Source: Gnetum montanum
Lineage: Eukaryota; Streptophyta; Gnetopsida; Gnetales; Gnetaceae
Reading direction: 5' to 3'
NCBI GenBank assembly: GCA_015680685.1
Contig: MNCI01001992.1
Coordinates: forward strand, 271,077 to 335,076
DNA: 64,000 bases
The position numbers and the translations under genes are program-made. The notes beneath the pieces are model-generated. The model was not told the origin of the DNA. It worked only from the letters and a program-made list of their open reading frames with translations, and did no database searches. Shown here one piece after another: positions 21,080 through 33,430 of the stretch. The stretch's first letter is position 1, and each line of letters opens with the position of its first letter.

Positions 21080-23239
21080 TGTAGCATCTGAAAATGTTAG
21101 TGGCTAGAACACCGAGAGGTTATTTGATGCATAGTCTAACCTTGAGTCTATGGGAGGGTCATGCTGGAGAACATAGAAATAGGGTTCCTTGAATAGTCTT
21201 GTCAATCAGATAGGGACTTATGTGGTGTTAAATAATCATTCGCAAACAATATTGTTTGAACATCACATGAGGAAGTTGGAAGAAGTAAGAACATAGCATG
21301 CACAATAGTAGAAGCATATCAACGTGCATAATAGTGTCAATAAACATAAATAAATACATAATAGTGCAACATATATGCTAAAGAAAAGTAAAATGAGAGT
21401 TCGAGTAAGGGAATGCACCACCCCAAGATTGGGGGATTTGACTTTTCATTGAATGATGGGTGTGCATAACTAGTGTGTAGCATTGAACAGACATAGCTAG
21501 GCAATGGGGTAATATGGTCATGCTCTCTATAGTGTTGCAGACATGGTGTTGGCAAGCATGGAGGAATGGATGTTTGCTAGTCTAAGAGTTTCTACGTTAT
21601 GCCTAGGTCGGTGTCATGTTCAGGCATGGGAGTGGAACAAGGATTTGGAAGATTAATGCTGAGATTTGCTGCTTATCAACCTTCTGCTCACCAATCTTCT
21701 CTTGAAGGCAACTGCAAATCCCAACCCTTAGGATGTCATTTAATGGGGTATTTATAGAGCCAAGGTTTGTGGAGAGACATGGTTTGAACACCATGTGTCC
21801 TGGGTCCCACGTAGCACGAACATGGATGTGTCATGCTGGTGTGCTATGCTCAAAGTGTGGTGCTACGTTGATGTGTTACTATGAATGGAAGAAGAACATG
21901 AACCAAAAATTTTCCAAGCTGTGACCATATTGCCTATACCACATGTGCTAGAATCTAAAGAATTTCCTTGTTTTTACAAAAAAAATGCCTACAATAAATG
22001 CAAAGTGAAGCTTGCACTCTAGGACTATCTTCCCTCCTCTTCCAAGTAGGGTCAAGTGTAGGGACAACTTTTGGGGATCAACAAGGGGTATAAAAAATAA
22101 AGAAAACTACTAATCTTGGCTATCGAGGAGATGTTGGAGTAGAAATGACCATTGATGATGAGTTCTAAAACTTTTGGAGATGTCCTGAGGCTTCTTCTCA
22201 AGTGTTACGTTGTCTACACTATCTAGCATAGCTAAGTAGTGTAAACACTGGCCTGCTACACTATGCATACCTTTGTTAATAATTTTTGTTAAAAACTGAG
22301 AGCACCACTCTGAGACCTAGCAAGGCAAGAAACTTCAACAATTGGCAATCATGCTTTTCATGTCAAGAGAACCTAAGACCTCTTGGTTTCATTCTTAAGA
22401 CACTTTTGACCTTGATATCTCTACTATGCTATGTAGTGTAGCACTTGATTGTGGACAAATTTTAACTTAACCTGAAATACTCTACCATGGAACCTTGGTC
22501 ATGTCTAAGGGTGAAGTGGAACAAGAAGCCTTGGAGGTCAAAGAATGTTCAAGTGCATTTTTCATGTCAACATAACTTGAGGGAATATTTTATCGACATT
22601 AGCACTTCACTACACTATGCTACACTATGTAGTATAGCACAGTGTAGCACCCAAATTATGATGACTTTCATGAAACTTGCCTTATTTTTCCATGTCATGT
22701 TGATCATATTCCAAGGATGTAGTATGATAGGCATCCTTGTAAGCCAAAGAATTGCCAAATGCACCTTCTACGTCTAGCCCAACACTTGGGAAAATTTCAG
22801 CACCTCATGACCTGCTACGCTATGAAACGTAGCATAGCATAACAGGTCAAAAATAGAAAGTTTTTTGAACTATTTTTTCCATCCTAGATACTTTCGATAG
22901 CTCCTAGCTTGGCACTTGGGTGGACTGGTAACTAGGGCATGTGTCAGACTAGGCAAGCTAAAGAGCATAGAAAGCTTAGTGGCCCAGGAGATAGAAAATT
23001 TTTTGAGCTATATGGTCCACTCCCAATGCTCCATTTGTGCAAACTAGCCTTCCAACTAGGTGCTACTTTGAATGTGGTGAGGAATGTAGCAGATAGGCCT
23101 AGAGAAAGCTTTGTAGGTGTTAGGACTTCCAAGGTGTCATACTATCTATGTGGCCTAGCATAACACCACACTTGAAGAGGTTTCACCTAGGTTTCAGGAC
23201 TGTGCTAAATCATGAGAGCCCAAAATTGATGGTGTTTCA
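21080..23239 (-). repeat. 5' LTR of B
   Basis: Starts TGTAGCATCTGAAAATG and ends ATGGTGTTTCA, 2160 bp. It is the partner of 6279-8474. A minus-strand TATA box lies at 21749-21756 (CTATAAATACC). It retains the GCTATG palindrome words in degraded form. Confidence 0.88.
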
Positions 23240-24100
23240 AGTTGCTTATAGAATTAGGATTTCAAAAAGCTTTTTCATTAGCTGTTGAAATGTTGTTTCA
23301 CATGTAGGGGTCTATATGCACTATGCATCCTTCTTTGTCAATTCCACCAATGGCTTGGTGATTTTGAAAATATTCTTGATGAAGCACTAGTAGTAGCCAG
23401 TTTGACCAAGGAATGACAAATTATTCCTTGGATAACCCTTATTTTTTTAGGGTCCACCTCAATTCCTACTTTTGAGATATGATGCCCCAAGACTATGCCT
23501 TCCTAGATGATAAGATGGCTCTTTTTCCAATTGAGCTAGAGGTTTTTTTTGACACGTCTCTTCAACGCTTTCTTAAGATGGTCTAAGGCTTGCTCGAACA
23601 TAGCTCCATAGGTAGAAAAGTCATCCATGAAGACTTTTATCCCACTACTAATTTGTTGTTGAAAAATGCTAAGGACATTACATAGACTGAATGGCATTTG
23701 ATTGTAAGAAAAATTCCTCCAAGGACTTACAAAAGTTATCTTTGCTTGGTCCTTTGATGTAATCCAAATTTGGTTATAGCCACTATAACTATCCAGAAAG
23801 TTGTAATAGAAATGCCTAGAAATGGTGTCCAGCACTTGGTCAACAAAAGGTAATAGAAAATGATCTTTGAAATTTGCCATGTTGAGCAGCCAAAAGTTGA
23901 TGGACACTTGCCATTTTCCTTCTTTCTTGGGCATGATTATGAGTGGACTGACCCACTCACTGTCTATGATAGAGTAGATGAATCCTACCTTGAGGAGTTG
24001 TTCAATATCCTCTTTAATAATATGCTTTAATTTGGGATTCAAATGTTGTTGTGGCTATCATTTTGGCTTAACGGAAGGGTTAGTGTATATCTGGGGTTGG
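23240..24100 (-). pseudogene. Reverse transcriptase of element A, 3' end cut by B
   Basis: A 168-residue open stretch (23536-24042) has IDSEWVSPLIIMPKKEGKW, the SGYNQI block, MPFSLCN and the catalytic FMDD at 23620-23631 followed by FSTYG, typical of Athila-like RT. After a frame break, 23240-23535 continues with GIVLGHHISK-like text and the connection toward RNase H, stopping where B is inserted. RNase H resumes at 6278. It would copy element RNA into DNA. It is inactive through frame breaks and the 17-kb interruption. Confidence 0.9.
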
Positions 24101-24654
24101 CATATTCTTAGATCTATACAAGTAAGCTTGGAACATAACTAGGTAAGGGCTACTAATGATTTTTCCATAACCTTCATCAACATTTTATTTTTTTCTATAG
24201 TAAGCTTGGCATTAATAATGATCGGCCTTCCATTTTTCAAGAACACATACTCCATTCCAGTTGGTAGTATCTTCAATTTAAGGAGCTCTTATTTAAAATT
24301 GTTAGGAATCTCCAACTCTTCCCAATTGACATCATCATTTACTTCTTCAAAGAGTTGGTGATGAACTTGCTTGAGTTCATCCATACTTGCAACATATTCA
24401 TAGGTTAGGACCTTAGTAGGTTCCATGCATAATATATTACTGCTAGAATTAGCTGATAGCCACTAGGTGCCTTCTTGTTTTATTGCTACTACATATAGGC
24501 ATCTTTGGATTTCAGCTTCTGGTGCACATTGGTTACATGTAGAGATAGATGTTCACTTTATTGATCATAACTTCTACACATAATGGCACCCTAAATTGTT
24601 GTACGTGATACATGGAATCCTCTTCTTCTCGATCTTTCCAAATTCATTTTCTTT

Positions 24655-25026
24655 TTATATCTCCAAGGAAAGATCTCTAATGCCCATTTTGGCATCAACG
24701 GTGCTTAACCATGCCCTTCCAATAATAATTGGGAAGTCCCCCTTATAGTTCTCCACCTTGATTACTAGGAAGTCAATGGGATATGACCAACCACAAATGG
24801 TGGTTATGATGTCCTCTACTAGTCCTAATGGAACAGTGATAGAATGGTTTGCTAATTCCAGGTGGATGTTTCTCTTCTTCAAGGGAGGAAGGTTCCACAT
24901 TATGTACATCTCATGCAAGATTAGATTAACATTGGAACTAGAGTTAAGAATAGATTTACAAGGCTCATTCCTAGAAATTTGCAAATATACTAAGGGAATC
25001 CTATGATTAGCTAACTTCTTGGGCAA
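24655..25026 (-). pseudogene. Protease of element A
   Basis: A 123-residue open frame. CKSILNSSSNVNLI near residues 18-31 is the active-site region with the catalytic Asp replaced by Asn. GLVEDIITTICGWSYPIDF and DFPIIIGRAWLSTVDA follow, the latter being the conserved C-terminal motif. It is in the same frame as the RT ORF. The spacer 24101-24654 links to RT. Confidence 0.82.
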
Positions 25027-27410
25027 GTTACCAACACAAATCTAATTAGATACAACATGGTTCAACATTAGAATATGGATTCAAGAGGGATTTTGGTTTG
25101 AAGGGGACTCAAATAAAGATGAAACAGAGGATGGTGGAGGAATAGGGTTACCAATCACTGATGTGTTTGAGGGCTTTGGTGGACAATGAGGTTGGAAGAA
25201 GGGTCTTTTGTTTGTTCATGGTTCCAACTTGCTTGGTGGGTTAACCAGTTGTAGATTAACTACCCTTGTAACATTTTTTTACTGTGGTTGGGCAAGTAAC
25301 TCACCCTGCATGGATGGAGTAGGTGGTAGCTATGTAGGAGATAGAGAAGTAGGTGCAGGGACAGGAGGAGCATGAGGATAGTAGGTGACATCTCTCTTTG
25401 GATAGGGAAATTGGTATACTTTAGAAGGGTAGTGGTAAGGTTGGTAAGTGGCAACATGACTAGAGAAGTCTCATGGAGATGAAGGTTGTTGAACATAGTA
25501 AGCATAGGGATCTAGTTGCCAATAAGGGTACTACTATCTTGGAGGTGGCAATGCCCATGATTATGGTTGCTACCACTACTGGTATAATTGATAGGGTTTT
25601 GGTGGAACTATTGAGCGTTGCATTGTGGATAAGGTAATCTTTTGGGTGTTTGGCTTTGTGCAAGTTGTAGATGTAAGGCATACACGCCAGATTCCTGCAA
25701 ATTTGACACAATTGGGCAACATCCTTTATGATGTTTATACTGGTATACATCACACCCACCATCATCATCTGAGTCACCATTTGTAGCCATATCTATCACA
25801 ACCATTTTACCCTTACCCTTAGATATAGCACATTTAGCTTCCTTATGTCTCAAGTGCTCATGCTCACCATTTTTCTCTTTGGACTCTTCAGCAACATTTA
25901 AGACAACCTGAAACTTGTTGTCCATAGATTCCCATAATTGGTCAACCTTAGCTATGATTTCAGATTGCAATTTTTGGAGTGGAAATATTTTTTGATTAGC
26001 CACCTCATCTTTGGTTAACTCATCCTCACTATCACAAAATTGAGCCTCCCTTTTGTGGATAGAAGGATCCTTGTTATATTTCTCTACACTTTTTCACTTT
26101 CGTAATTCTCCATCCTCTTTGGCTACCTACTCAATTAATTTTTTGATTTGATAGGCACTTAACTCTATCAATCTCCCTTTGGCATAGACATCTAGGGTTT
26201 TCCTTATTTCAGACTGCAACTTGTCTATGATATGGTGGAGTTGATCAAGCTGAGAATATCCATGGTCGGGACACCTATGCAACAAAGAGTAGTATCATCC
26301 AATAGTAGTATCCAAGGGCTCATAGTTTTCTTGATTCCACCCTTGGATCTTCTTCCTTAGATTGGACACTTGGGAGTACATTTGATATTTTTCATTGAAT
26401 AATTCCAACATCGTACTCCACTACTTGATTGGTTCTAGTTCCAAGGATCGGTACCAATTTTTTGCTTTCTTTATGAGTGTCCTTGAAAATAATTTTAGCT
26501 TCTTTTAGTCATTCTCAATATTATATAAGGTACATGCATCTTGGAAGGCCTAGAGATGATTTTGTGGATCAGCATTGTACCCTCCCTCGAATTGAGGGAT
26601 GTTGTTTATGATTAGCCTCTTTATTTTGCTATCCTTCATGTGCCTTGTTAGAATCCCCATAGCCATTGCGATGTTTAACATGCCCCAAGTGGGAAGTAGA
26701 GGTTCATCAAGGGCATGCCTCTAGTCATGATTATCTTGATGGTCCCTTTTGTTGGTCTAGTCTAGTTGGTCACCTCCATCATAGTTATTCCCTCTACTGC
26801 CATGATCTAAGCTAGATGAAAAAGAAGAAGAGAATGATGAAGGGGAAGAGGAAGGAGAACTTGCTCCATGTTGACACCTATCACCCTTCCTTCAATGCTT
26901 GTGACCACAATCACAATCTTGACCTCCTTTTTCCCCCTTATCCTGACTTGCCTCTCTAGATCCATTTTTGTCATTGGATCTGTTTTGACCAAAACTTGGA
27001 TTATGAATTGTGAATTGCACATTTTGGTTGATGGTCCCCTAAACAAAGTCAAAGAGAGGAGAATGACTAAAGAAGTGGTTGCTTCCATCCAATGGACCAA
27101 GCGAAGGTGGAAAAGTGTTTGACCCCTTGCCCTTCACAAGCTCATGTTGATGCTCCAGCTAATGATCCCTTAACCTTTGTGCTTCAATGGGATAATAATC
27201 CCTTGAATTGGGATCTCTCATCTCATATTCTCCATGAAGATGTTGAAGGCCATGTCATGCAAGCATTAGCTAGAGCATTACTAGAACAAACTGATTAGGT
27301 GGCAACACAATGTTGCCTTCCATGTTACACCATTGCAACATTTTATCTTGATGAAAGATGAAGGTGAAGTTTGGTACATACTCATTGGGATGAGCATATA
27401 CCACCTGGTA
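25027..27410 (-). pseudogene. gag and Pro/Gln-rich linker of element A
   Basis: The gag start region (about 27400-27270) has HPNEYVPNFTFIFHQDK and GNIVLPPNQ as in D and E. The middle holds a basic, Ser-rich stretch and capsid-like blocks with many stops. 25608-26003 is an open stretch with a charged helix and a degraded zinc knuckle CDVYQYKHHKGC, where the second Cys is Tyr. 25027-25600 is a frame-shifted Pro/Gln/Tyr-rich linker to protease. Confidence 0.75.
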
Positions 27411-27627
27411 GGTATTTAATGTGCTGAGGCACCTAGTTTGCCTTGGGAAAAGATGGGCTTCTATGAGAAGAAGACATTTTTTAATAATGAACTTATAGGT
27501 AGTGTGCACTTAAGGTTTAATTTAATTATAATTATAATTTTTGTTTTTGTAAGATTTGACTCTCAGGGTTTGAACAATGAGGTTACTAAGTTCCACTCGG
27601 TTTAGATAGCACATGTAGAACTACAGT

Positions 27628-27644
27628 TCCCAGCAATGGCACCA
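27628..27644 (-). other. Primer-binding site of A, tRNA-Asp type
   Basis: Plus strand reads TCCCAGCAATGGCACCA, one base from the LTR. Confidence 0.8.
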
Positions 27645-27645
27645 A

Positions 27646-28456
27646 TGATGAGCAACGAGGTATCCCTATGCCCAACTATATGAATCACAGGTATTCACAT
27701 GCAATCCAATCAAATTCCATAGACTTTAATTACCAAGTACACTAGAGCTAAATAGTGCATGCATGTTTTTTGTTTGTTATCTTCCCAGTCCCACTTGTGA
27801 AGTGCAATTGTATGGTTAAGTGTGACTGAGGCATAAGATCTTTATTATTTTGTGTTTTATCAATTTACTTGCCAAGAATCAAGAATGAAAGTAAGAGTAA
27901 TTAAATTCTAAGTAAACTATGGTCTAATCTAGCCTAACACAAGTAACCATTTCCACTTCCTAGACATATCCTAAATTTTGTGTAAACACTATTGGGTTGT
28001 CAAGCACTAATCGTTTCTGAGCTACCAAGTGTCACATGTATGTTCAAAGGGGTTGTGCTTGTGTATTTTTAACCAATGAATCAAAATTAATTGTTGAATG
28101 AATAAAATTAATGTAAATTAAATAAAATCACAATATATAAATGCATAAGAAAGAAAGTCTCAAGTGCAACAAGGTGAATCAAAGAGCTTGTCTTTCTTGC
28201 CAACACAATGATGTGTTTAGGTACATCAATGCTTGAATAAAGATCTGATCACACTTAGACCTCCTACTACAGGCACTTGGAAAATATTCTAACTCTCAAA
28301 TGGACAAACTGCAAGAGTTTCGCTACTTGACTACCAAAAAATCTCCTCCGTCGTGCACCCAGATAGACCCAAGAGTGACCCTATGATATCGAATGTACGA
28401 TATCATATCTTGGGCTACAATATTGTGTACTCAATATTGTGGTGACTCCAATATCA
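27646..28456 (-). repeat. 5' LTR of A
   Basis: Starts TGATGAGCAACGAGG and ends AATATCA, 811 bp, about the length of the E LTRs. Near its right end are palindromic pairs GATATCGAATGTACGATATC (28385-28404) and CAATATTGTGTACTCAATAT (from 28418), a diverged version of the arrays in D and E. The right boundary is supported by the gag of C resuming at 28457. Confidence 0.8.
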
Positions 28457-29791
28457 AAGTGTATGAAAAATACAATTTATCAACAAGGAACACATGAACC
28501 CTTGGATGCCACCATGGGTAGATATTATTCACTCTTACACTAATGCCTTGGCCATGGTTATTCTCAAAGGAAACAACTTTGCCACATCATAGATGGGCTC
28601 AGAGTAGAAACTAGAAGAACTCTTGGGATTTATGCCCAAGGGAGATTGCTTAAATTAAGAGTTCATCAGATTCAAAGGTTGATAGAGTAGGTAGTAAAAG
28701 AAGAAGATTGGTTTTGAAAAAGGAAAAGTGCAGAAGAGCATAATAGAGATCCTTCCATAAGGAAATTGGAGGTCTAATTTTGTGATGAGGAGGAGTCACC
28801 ACTTGATAAAGTGATGAATAGGAAAACCTTGCACATTCAAAAATCTATTTATGATGTTCTAGGAAAGGTTAATAAATTATGTGACTCTTTGGATGAAAAA
28901 TTCCAAATTTCTATGAAGATTATTGAAGAATCCAAAGAGCAAAATAGTGATCATAATTATAGGAGGCAAAAAGAAGATAAAAATGCCTACTAGAAAGGGA
29001 AGGGAAAAGTTGTTGTAGTAAAAGAAGTTGTGGAGATAGACTCCAAAGATTATACTAGTTGTGACATTTGTCAATATGAACATCAGAAGGGATGTTTCCC
29101 TATAGTATCATATATACAAGAGTTTGGTGTGTAAGCATTGAATTTATGACTAGTAAGGAGGCAAGCACCTAGATGATTGCCTTATCCTCAAGGAAATCCA
29201 AGGTAGTTCCTCCAACACTAACAAGCTTGTTATCCAAGTGAAGCTCCACCACAACCATATGAGAAATACCAATAATGGCACCAACCACAATCATGGGAAA
29301 TGCCATTGCCAAGATAGTAGTACACTTATAAGAAACTAGATCCATACAAGAACTATATTTAGCAACCTGTCTCTCCAAAAAGGTTTGTAAGACATGCCTC
29401 ATTTTAGCATCACTATTACCCTCTAGAGTACCATCAAACACATTCACCATCTACTCAAGCGAAGAACCCATATCCATACTACCCTCTACATCTGTTTGCA
29501 CACATCCCTCTACCCTTGACCCAGATACCTCTTGCTCCATCCATGCAAGGTGAAATTCCCCCATAGCCATAGCAATGAAATGCTATGAGGGCTATACATT
29601 CACAACTAGCCTTCTAGTCAAGTTTTTCGAATAATCATTCCAAGAAATGACCTTTCTTCCAACCCAACAGTCCTTCCAAACCCTCACAACCTAATGCGGT
29701 TGGTTACCCTGTATCTCCAACACCCTCATCCTCTACATCAAATACATTTAAGTACCCTTCAAACCAACTAAGACCTTAGATCCATACTATA
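28457..29791 (+). pseudogene. gag C-terminal part and linker of element C
   Basis: The frame opens at the insertion point with GTHEPLDATMGRYYS (as in E near 47710). It then runs through an ORF stretch (28811-28993) with a helix rich in Lys and Glu, then CDICQYEHQKGC at about 29060-29095, a zinc knuckle with C-X2-C-X3-H-X3-C spacing. 29150-29790 is a degraded linker with Pro- and Gln-type codons. Confidence 0.8.
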
Positions 29792-30211
29792 ATGCTAACT
29801 CATGTTGTTTTTGATTGGATTAAGGTTGGAAATTATCCCACAAAAATATCTGATCTAAGAAGTCCTCTCATTTACTTGCAGATTGCTAGACATGAGCCTT
29901 GCAAGGCTCTTCTTGATTCTAGTTCAGGTTTTAATCTCATCTTCCATGACATGTACAAAGCCTAGAACCTACTACCTATCAAGAAGGGTAATATTTGTTT
30001 AGAATTGGCAGACCAATCAATCATTGTTTCTTTAGGATTAGTGGAAGACATTGTGACCATAGTTTGTGGGTGGTCCTATCCTATTGATTTTATGGTAATA
30101 AAGGTTGAAATCTATAAGGGTGACTTCCCCATCATTATGGGAAGGGCTTGGTTAAGTACAGTAGATGCACATATCGGTATAAGGGACCTCTCCTTGGAAA
30201 TCTCCAAGTAA
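29792..30211 (+). pseudogene. Protease of element C (one frame, single stop)
   Basis: From ATG at 29792 the frame is open through HEPCKALLDSSSGFNLI (active site D-S-S, where D-S/T-G is usual). It is interrupted once by TAG near 29963, then continues GLVEDIVTIVCGWSYPIDF and DFPIIMGRAWLSTVDA to 30211. It retains the catalytic Asp, unlike A, G and H. Confidence 0.85.
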
Positions 30212-31460
30212 AATGAATTTGAATGATAAGAGAAGAAGCATGTTGTATGCATCACATACAGTGATAGTAGGTGCAATTGCATGCAAAATATCTAGTCCAT
30301 TAAGAGTACATTCATCAAAGCATGCAATTAGTGTGCACATGAAAAATATATTCAAAGGTGTCTATATATAACAACCACAAAATAAGAGGACATCTAGTGG
30401 CTAACACTTGACTTTAACAACATCACACTATGCATGGAACCAACCGAGAGATTGACATGTGCCTATGTCAAAAGCATGGATGAACTTGAGCAAATTCATT
30501 GCCAACTCTCTAACAATGAATAAAATGATGATACCTATGGAGGAGAGTTGGAAATCCTTAATAATTTTAAGCAAGAGCTCCTAGAATTAAGAACTCTATT
30601 CGTCAACATGGAATATACATTTTTAAACAATGGTAACCCGATCATAATCAATGCAAATCTTTCTCCAAAACAAAAAGATAAGCTATTGTAGGTCATCAAT
30701 AACTGGCCACAACCTTTTCTTGGTCATATCCTAAAAAATAGATCTAAGGATATGCTAGCATCACATCTACACTAACCTGCCCATGAAGCCAAGAAGGCAA
30801 CCCTGGAGGTAGTTAAATTCCAAATTGAAGTAGATCATCAAGGAGGAAATAGAACAACTCCTCAAGGCAAGGTTCATCTATTCCATTGCATATAGTGAGT
30901 GGGTAGCCCACTTGTAATTGTGCCAAAGAAAGGTGGAAAGCGATAGGTCTACATCAACTTTAGGCTATTAAATATGGAAACATTTAAATATAATTTTCCA
31001 TTGCCATTTTTGAATCAAGTGTTGGACACCATATCTAGGCATTGCTATTATAGCTTCTTGGATGGTTATAGTGGCTATAACCAAATCCAAATTGTGCCAA
31101 AAGATTAGGCCAAGACAACATTCATGAGTCCATGAGGGAATTTTTCATATTGTAAGATGCCATTTGGTCTGTGTAATGCCCCTACAACATTCCAACACCT
31201 AGTCCTAAGTATTTTCCAATAGTAGATTGGTAGTAGGGTAGAAGTCTTTATGGATGATTTTTCAACCTATGGGGCTACATTTGAGCAAGCCTTGGATTGC
31301 CTTGAGTAGGTATTAAAAATATGTGTTGAAACAAACCTTAGACTTAATTGGTAGAAAAGCCATCTAATGGTCTAGGAAGGCATAGTATTAGGGCATAGAA
31401 TTACTCAGGAAAGGATTGAGGTAGATCTAGAAAAGATAAGGGTCATCCAAGGAGTTACAC
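30212..31460 (+). pseudogene. Reverse transcriptase of element C
   Basis: After a non-conserved spacer (to about 30750), RT motifs appear in order: AYSEWVA..LVIVPKKGGK near 30890-30945, FLDGYSGYNQIQIVPKD near 31055-31105, MPFGLCNAPTTFQ near 31160, and VEVFMDDFSTYG with FMDD at 31247-31258. TAG stops replace Gln or Trp codons at several places. FMDD followed by FSTYG and the tRNA-Asp-type PBS are the basis for calling this family Athila-like. Confidence 0.88.
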
Positions 31461-32110
31461 ACCAAACAGAGATAGTCAAAGATGTCAGATCATTCATTGG
31501 ACACAATGACTACTACCAACATTTCATAGAGAATTTATCTAGGATTGTAAAGCCATTGGATGAACTTACAAAGAAAGATGCTCCATTTATTTGGACCAAG
31601 GAGTGCAAACATGCATTTCAACTACTAAAGGAGAAACTCATAGAAACTCCAATTCTACAGGCACTAGACTAGTCTAGACCATTTCTTATAATGACATATG
31701 CATCTAATTATGCCTTGGGAGCTATGCTTACATAGTTGGATGATAAGAAATGTCTATATTACATCCACTATGTGAGTCAAAGCATTGAGGTTGCACAATT
31801 GAATTGCACCATAACTAAAAAAGAACTAATAGTAGTGGTATACACTCTCGACAAGTTTAGGCACCATGTGCTTGGTTATAAGGTTTTTGTGCACATAGAC
31901 CACAATGCCATTTTCTTCCTAATGAAGAAGATAATGGTGAGCCCTTGTATCATATGGTGGCTCATGATCTTGTAGGAATTTAATCTTATAATGGTAGATC
32001 GGAAAGGAACTAAGAATGTGATCACTGACTAGTTCTCTTGATTAAGATGGGATAATAAAGAGGAGGAGAGTTCACTCTTTGATCAATTTCTCAATGAACT
32101 CCTCTTTATA
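31461..32110 (+). pseudogene. RNase H of element C
   Basis: The connection domain (SFIGHNDYYQHFIENLSRI) leads into YASNYALGAMLT, where the first catalytic Asp is Tyr, then ITKKELIVVVYTLDKFRHHV and YKVFVHIDHNAIFF in an open stretch 31736-31975. This uninterrupted copy is the reference that shows where B split element A (equivalent to about 31665-31675). Confidence 0.87.
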
Positions 32111-33430
32111 GAAGCAATAAATGACCAAGTGCCTACAGAACCAACATGATACAATGGCATCCTCACTTGCCCTCCCACTTAGGAGATGCCACAGGATCTA
32201 GACTTTAGGGAGAAGAAATAGTTTCTTCATTGGGAAAAGTAATTCATGGAAATTAATAGACACCTTTACAAGGTGTGCATAGATGGCCTAGTTTGTTGGT
32301 GTGTCCCTAATGCAAATCAACTATGTATTCTTTAGGATGCTTATGAAGGCCTCTATGAAGGCCACTATGTAGGGAGATGCACAACCATAAAAATCTTGAT
32401 GGTAGGATACTATTGGCCTACAATCTTCAGGGATGCTCACTAGTTTGTCCAATCTTGTGAATGCTATCAACGAGATGGTGGGATGACCACACAAATGAAG
32501 AGTCTTCAACAATGCATTTAACCACTAGACTCCTTTGACATATGGGCAATAGACCTCATGGGTCCCATCACATCCATTTCCAATGAAAAGGCATACATCA
32601 TCATAGTAGTCAACTACTACATCAAATGGGTAGAAGCCATAGCCATCATCGATTATACATCATTCACTACTACTAGATTTGTACAACAACATGTTATAAA
32701 TAGGTTTGGGGTTCCATGTGCACTAATTTCTAATAATGAAACTCATTTTATAGGTGTGACTTTTAGAAAATTAATGCAATTCTTGGGGTTTGAATGTAAA
32801 TTAACAACACCCTATCATCCCCAAGCTAATGGTCAAGTAGAGGTAATTAACTAAGAGATCACAAAGATCCTAACAAGGGCCATAAGCAAATATAGGAGAG
32901 ATTGGAGCACAAAACTCAACTATGCCCTATGGACCTATTTCTCAACATGGAAACTCCATATTGGATACTCTCCCTATGAGTTAGTATAAAAAACTTCCAA
33001 CACTTCTAGTTCAATCTGAGCCCCATACACTTTCAAAAAATTATGACCTGAATCTTAATCTAAGTCTAGTCCAAAAAGAAAGACTAATCAACTTCCATGT
33101 GCTAGATGAAAATAGATTGGTGGCCCTATATTTGAATGAGATGCACAAGGCATTCAATAAGTAATGACATGAATAAAGAAAATGAAAAGTAAAATTCCAA
33201 CTGAGAGATAAGGTTCTTTACTAGAATCCCACACATGTACCTCAAAAAAAAAATTTCAAACATTGTGGGAAGGACCCTATATAATTGTTGAAACCTTTCC
33301 TTCTAGGGCCATGACCATATACAAACCTGAAAACCCAAATAAAAAGTAGTTGGTCAACATCCAATAAGTGAAGCTTTTCTTAGAACCAAGACAAGCCAGT
33401 GTAATGAATACCTTAATGGATGGACAAGCA
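32111..33430 (+). pseudogene. Integrase of element C
   Basis: HHCC-like zinc part near 32340-32480 (Cys pair in CECYQRDGG), then AIDLMGP with the first Asp near 32550. The open stretch 32558-32854 has CALISNNETHF (second Asp changed to Asn) and PYHPQANGQVEVIN (Glu kept). The C-terminal domain (about 33050-33400) has RDKVLY and a PSRAMTIYKPENPN-like strand. There is no chromodomain. Confidence 0.87.

Larger units (their letters stand above)
6279..23239 (-). mobile_element. Element B: 17-kb Tat-like Ty3/gypsy retrotransposon nested in A
   Basis: Direct repeats of about 2.2 kb (6279-8474 and 21080-23239), each starting TG and ending CA, bound the element. On the minus strand the order is 5' LTR, PBS-like site, gag, protease, repeat arrays with an antisense multi-exon gene, the integrase C-terminal tail, 3' untranslated DNA, PPT and 3' LTR. 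RT, RNase H and the integrase core are missing, so it is non-autonomous. The Tat assignment rests on the gag Cys/His...HDT motif, the protease context and the integrase tail. The LTRs differ noticeably by eye (mostly transitions), so the insertion is old. Confidence 0.88.
23240..28456 (-). mobile_element. Element A, 5' part (5' LTR, gag, protease, RT)
   Basis: Upstream half of the Athila-like element split by B. On the minus strand: LTR 27646-28456, PBS 27628-27644, leader, gag, linker, protease and RT. The right end abuts gag of C at 28457, which reads on in frame from that base, so A is inserted in C. The expected right target copy is AAGTG (28457-28461). The left copy is outside the window or destroyed. 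Confidence 0.85.

Noticed and set aside
4661-33400. Chromodomain at the end of integrase (chromovirus)
   Set aside because: The C-terminal regions of A and C end shortly after the GDKVLY and PENPNKK-type blocks, with no chromodomain-like text before the 3' ORF.
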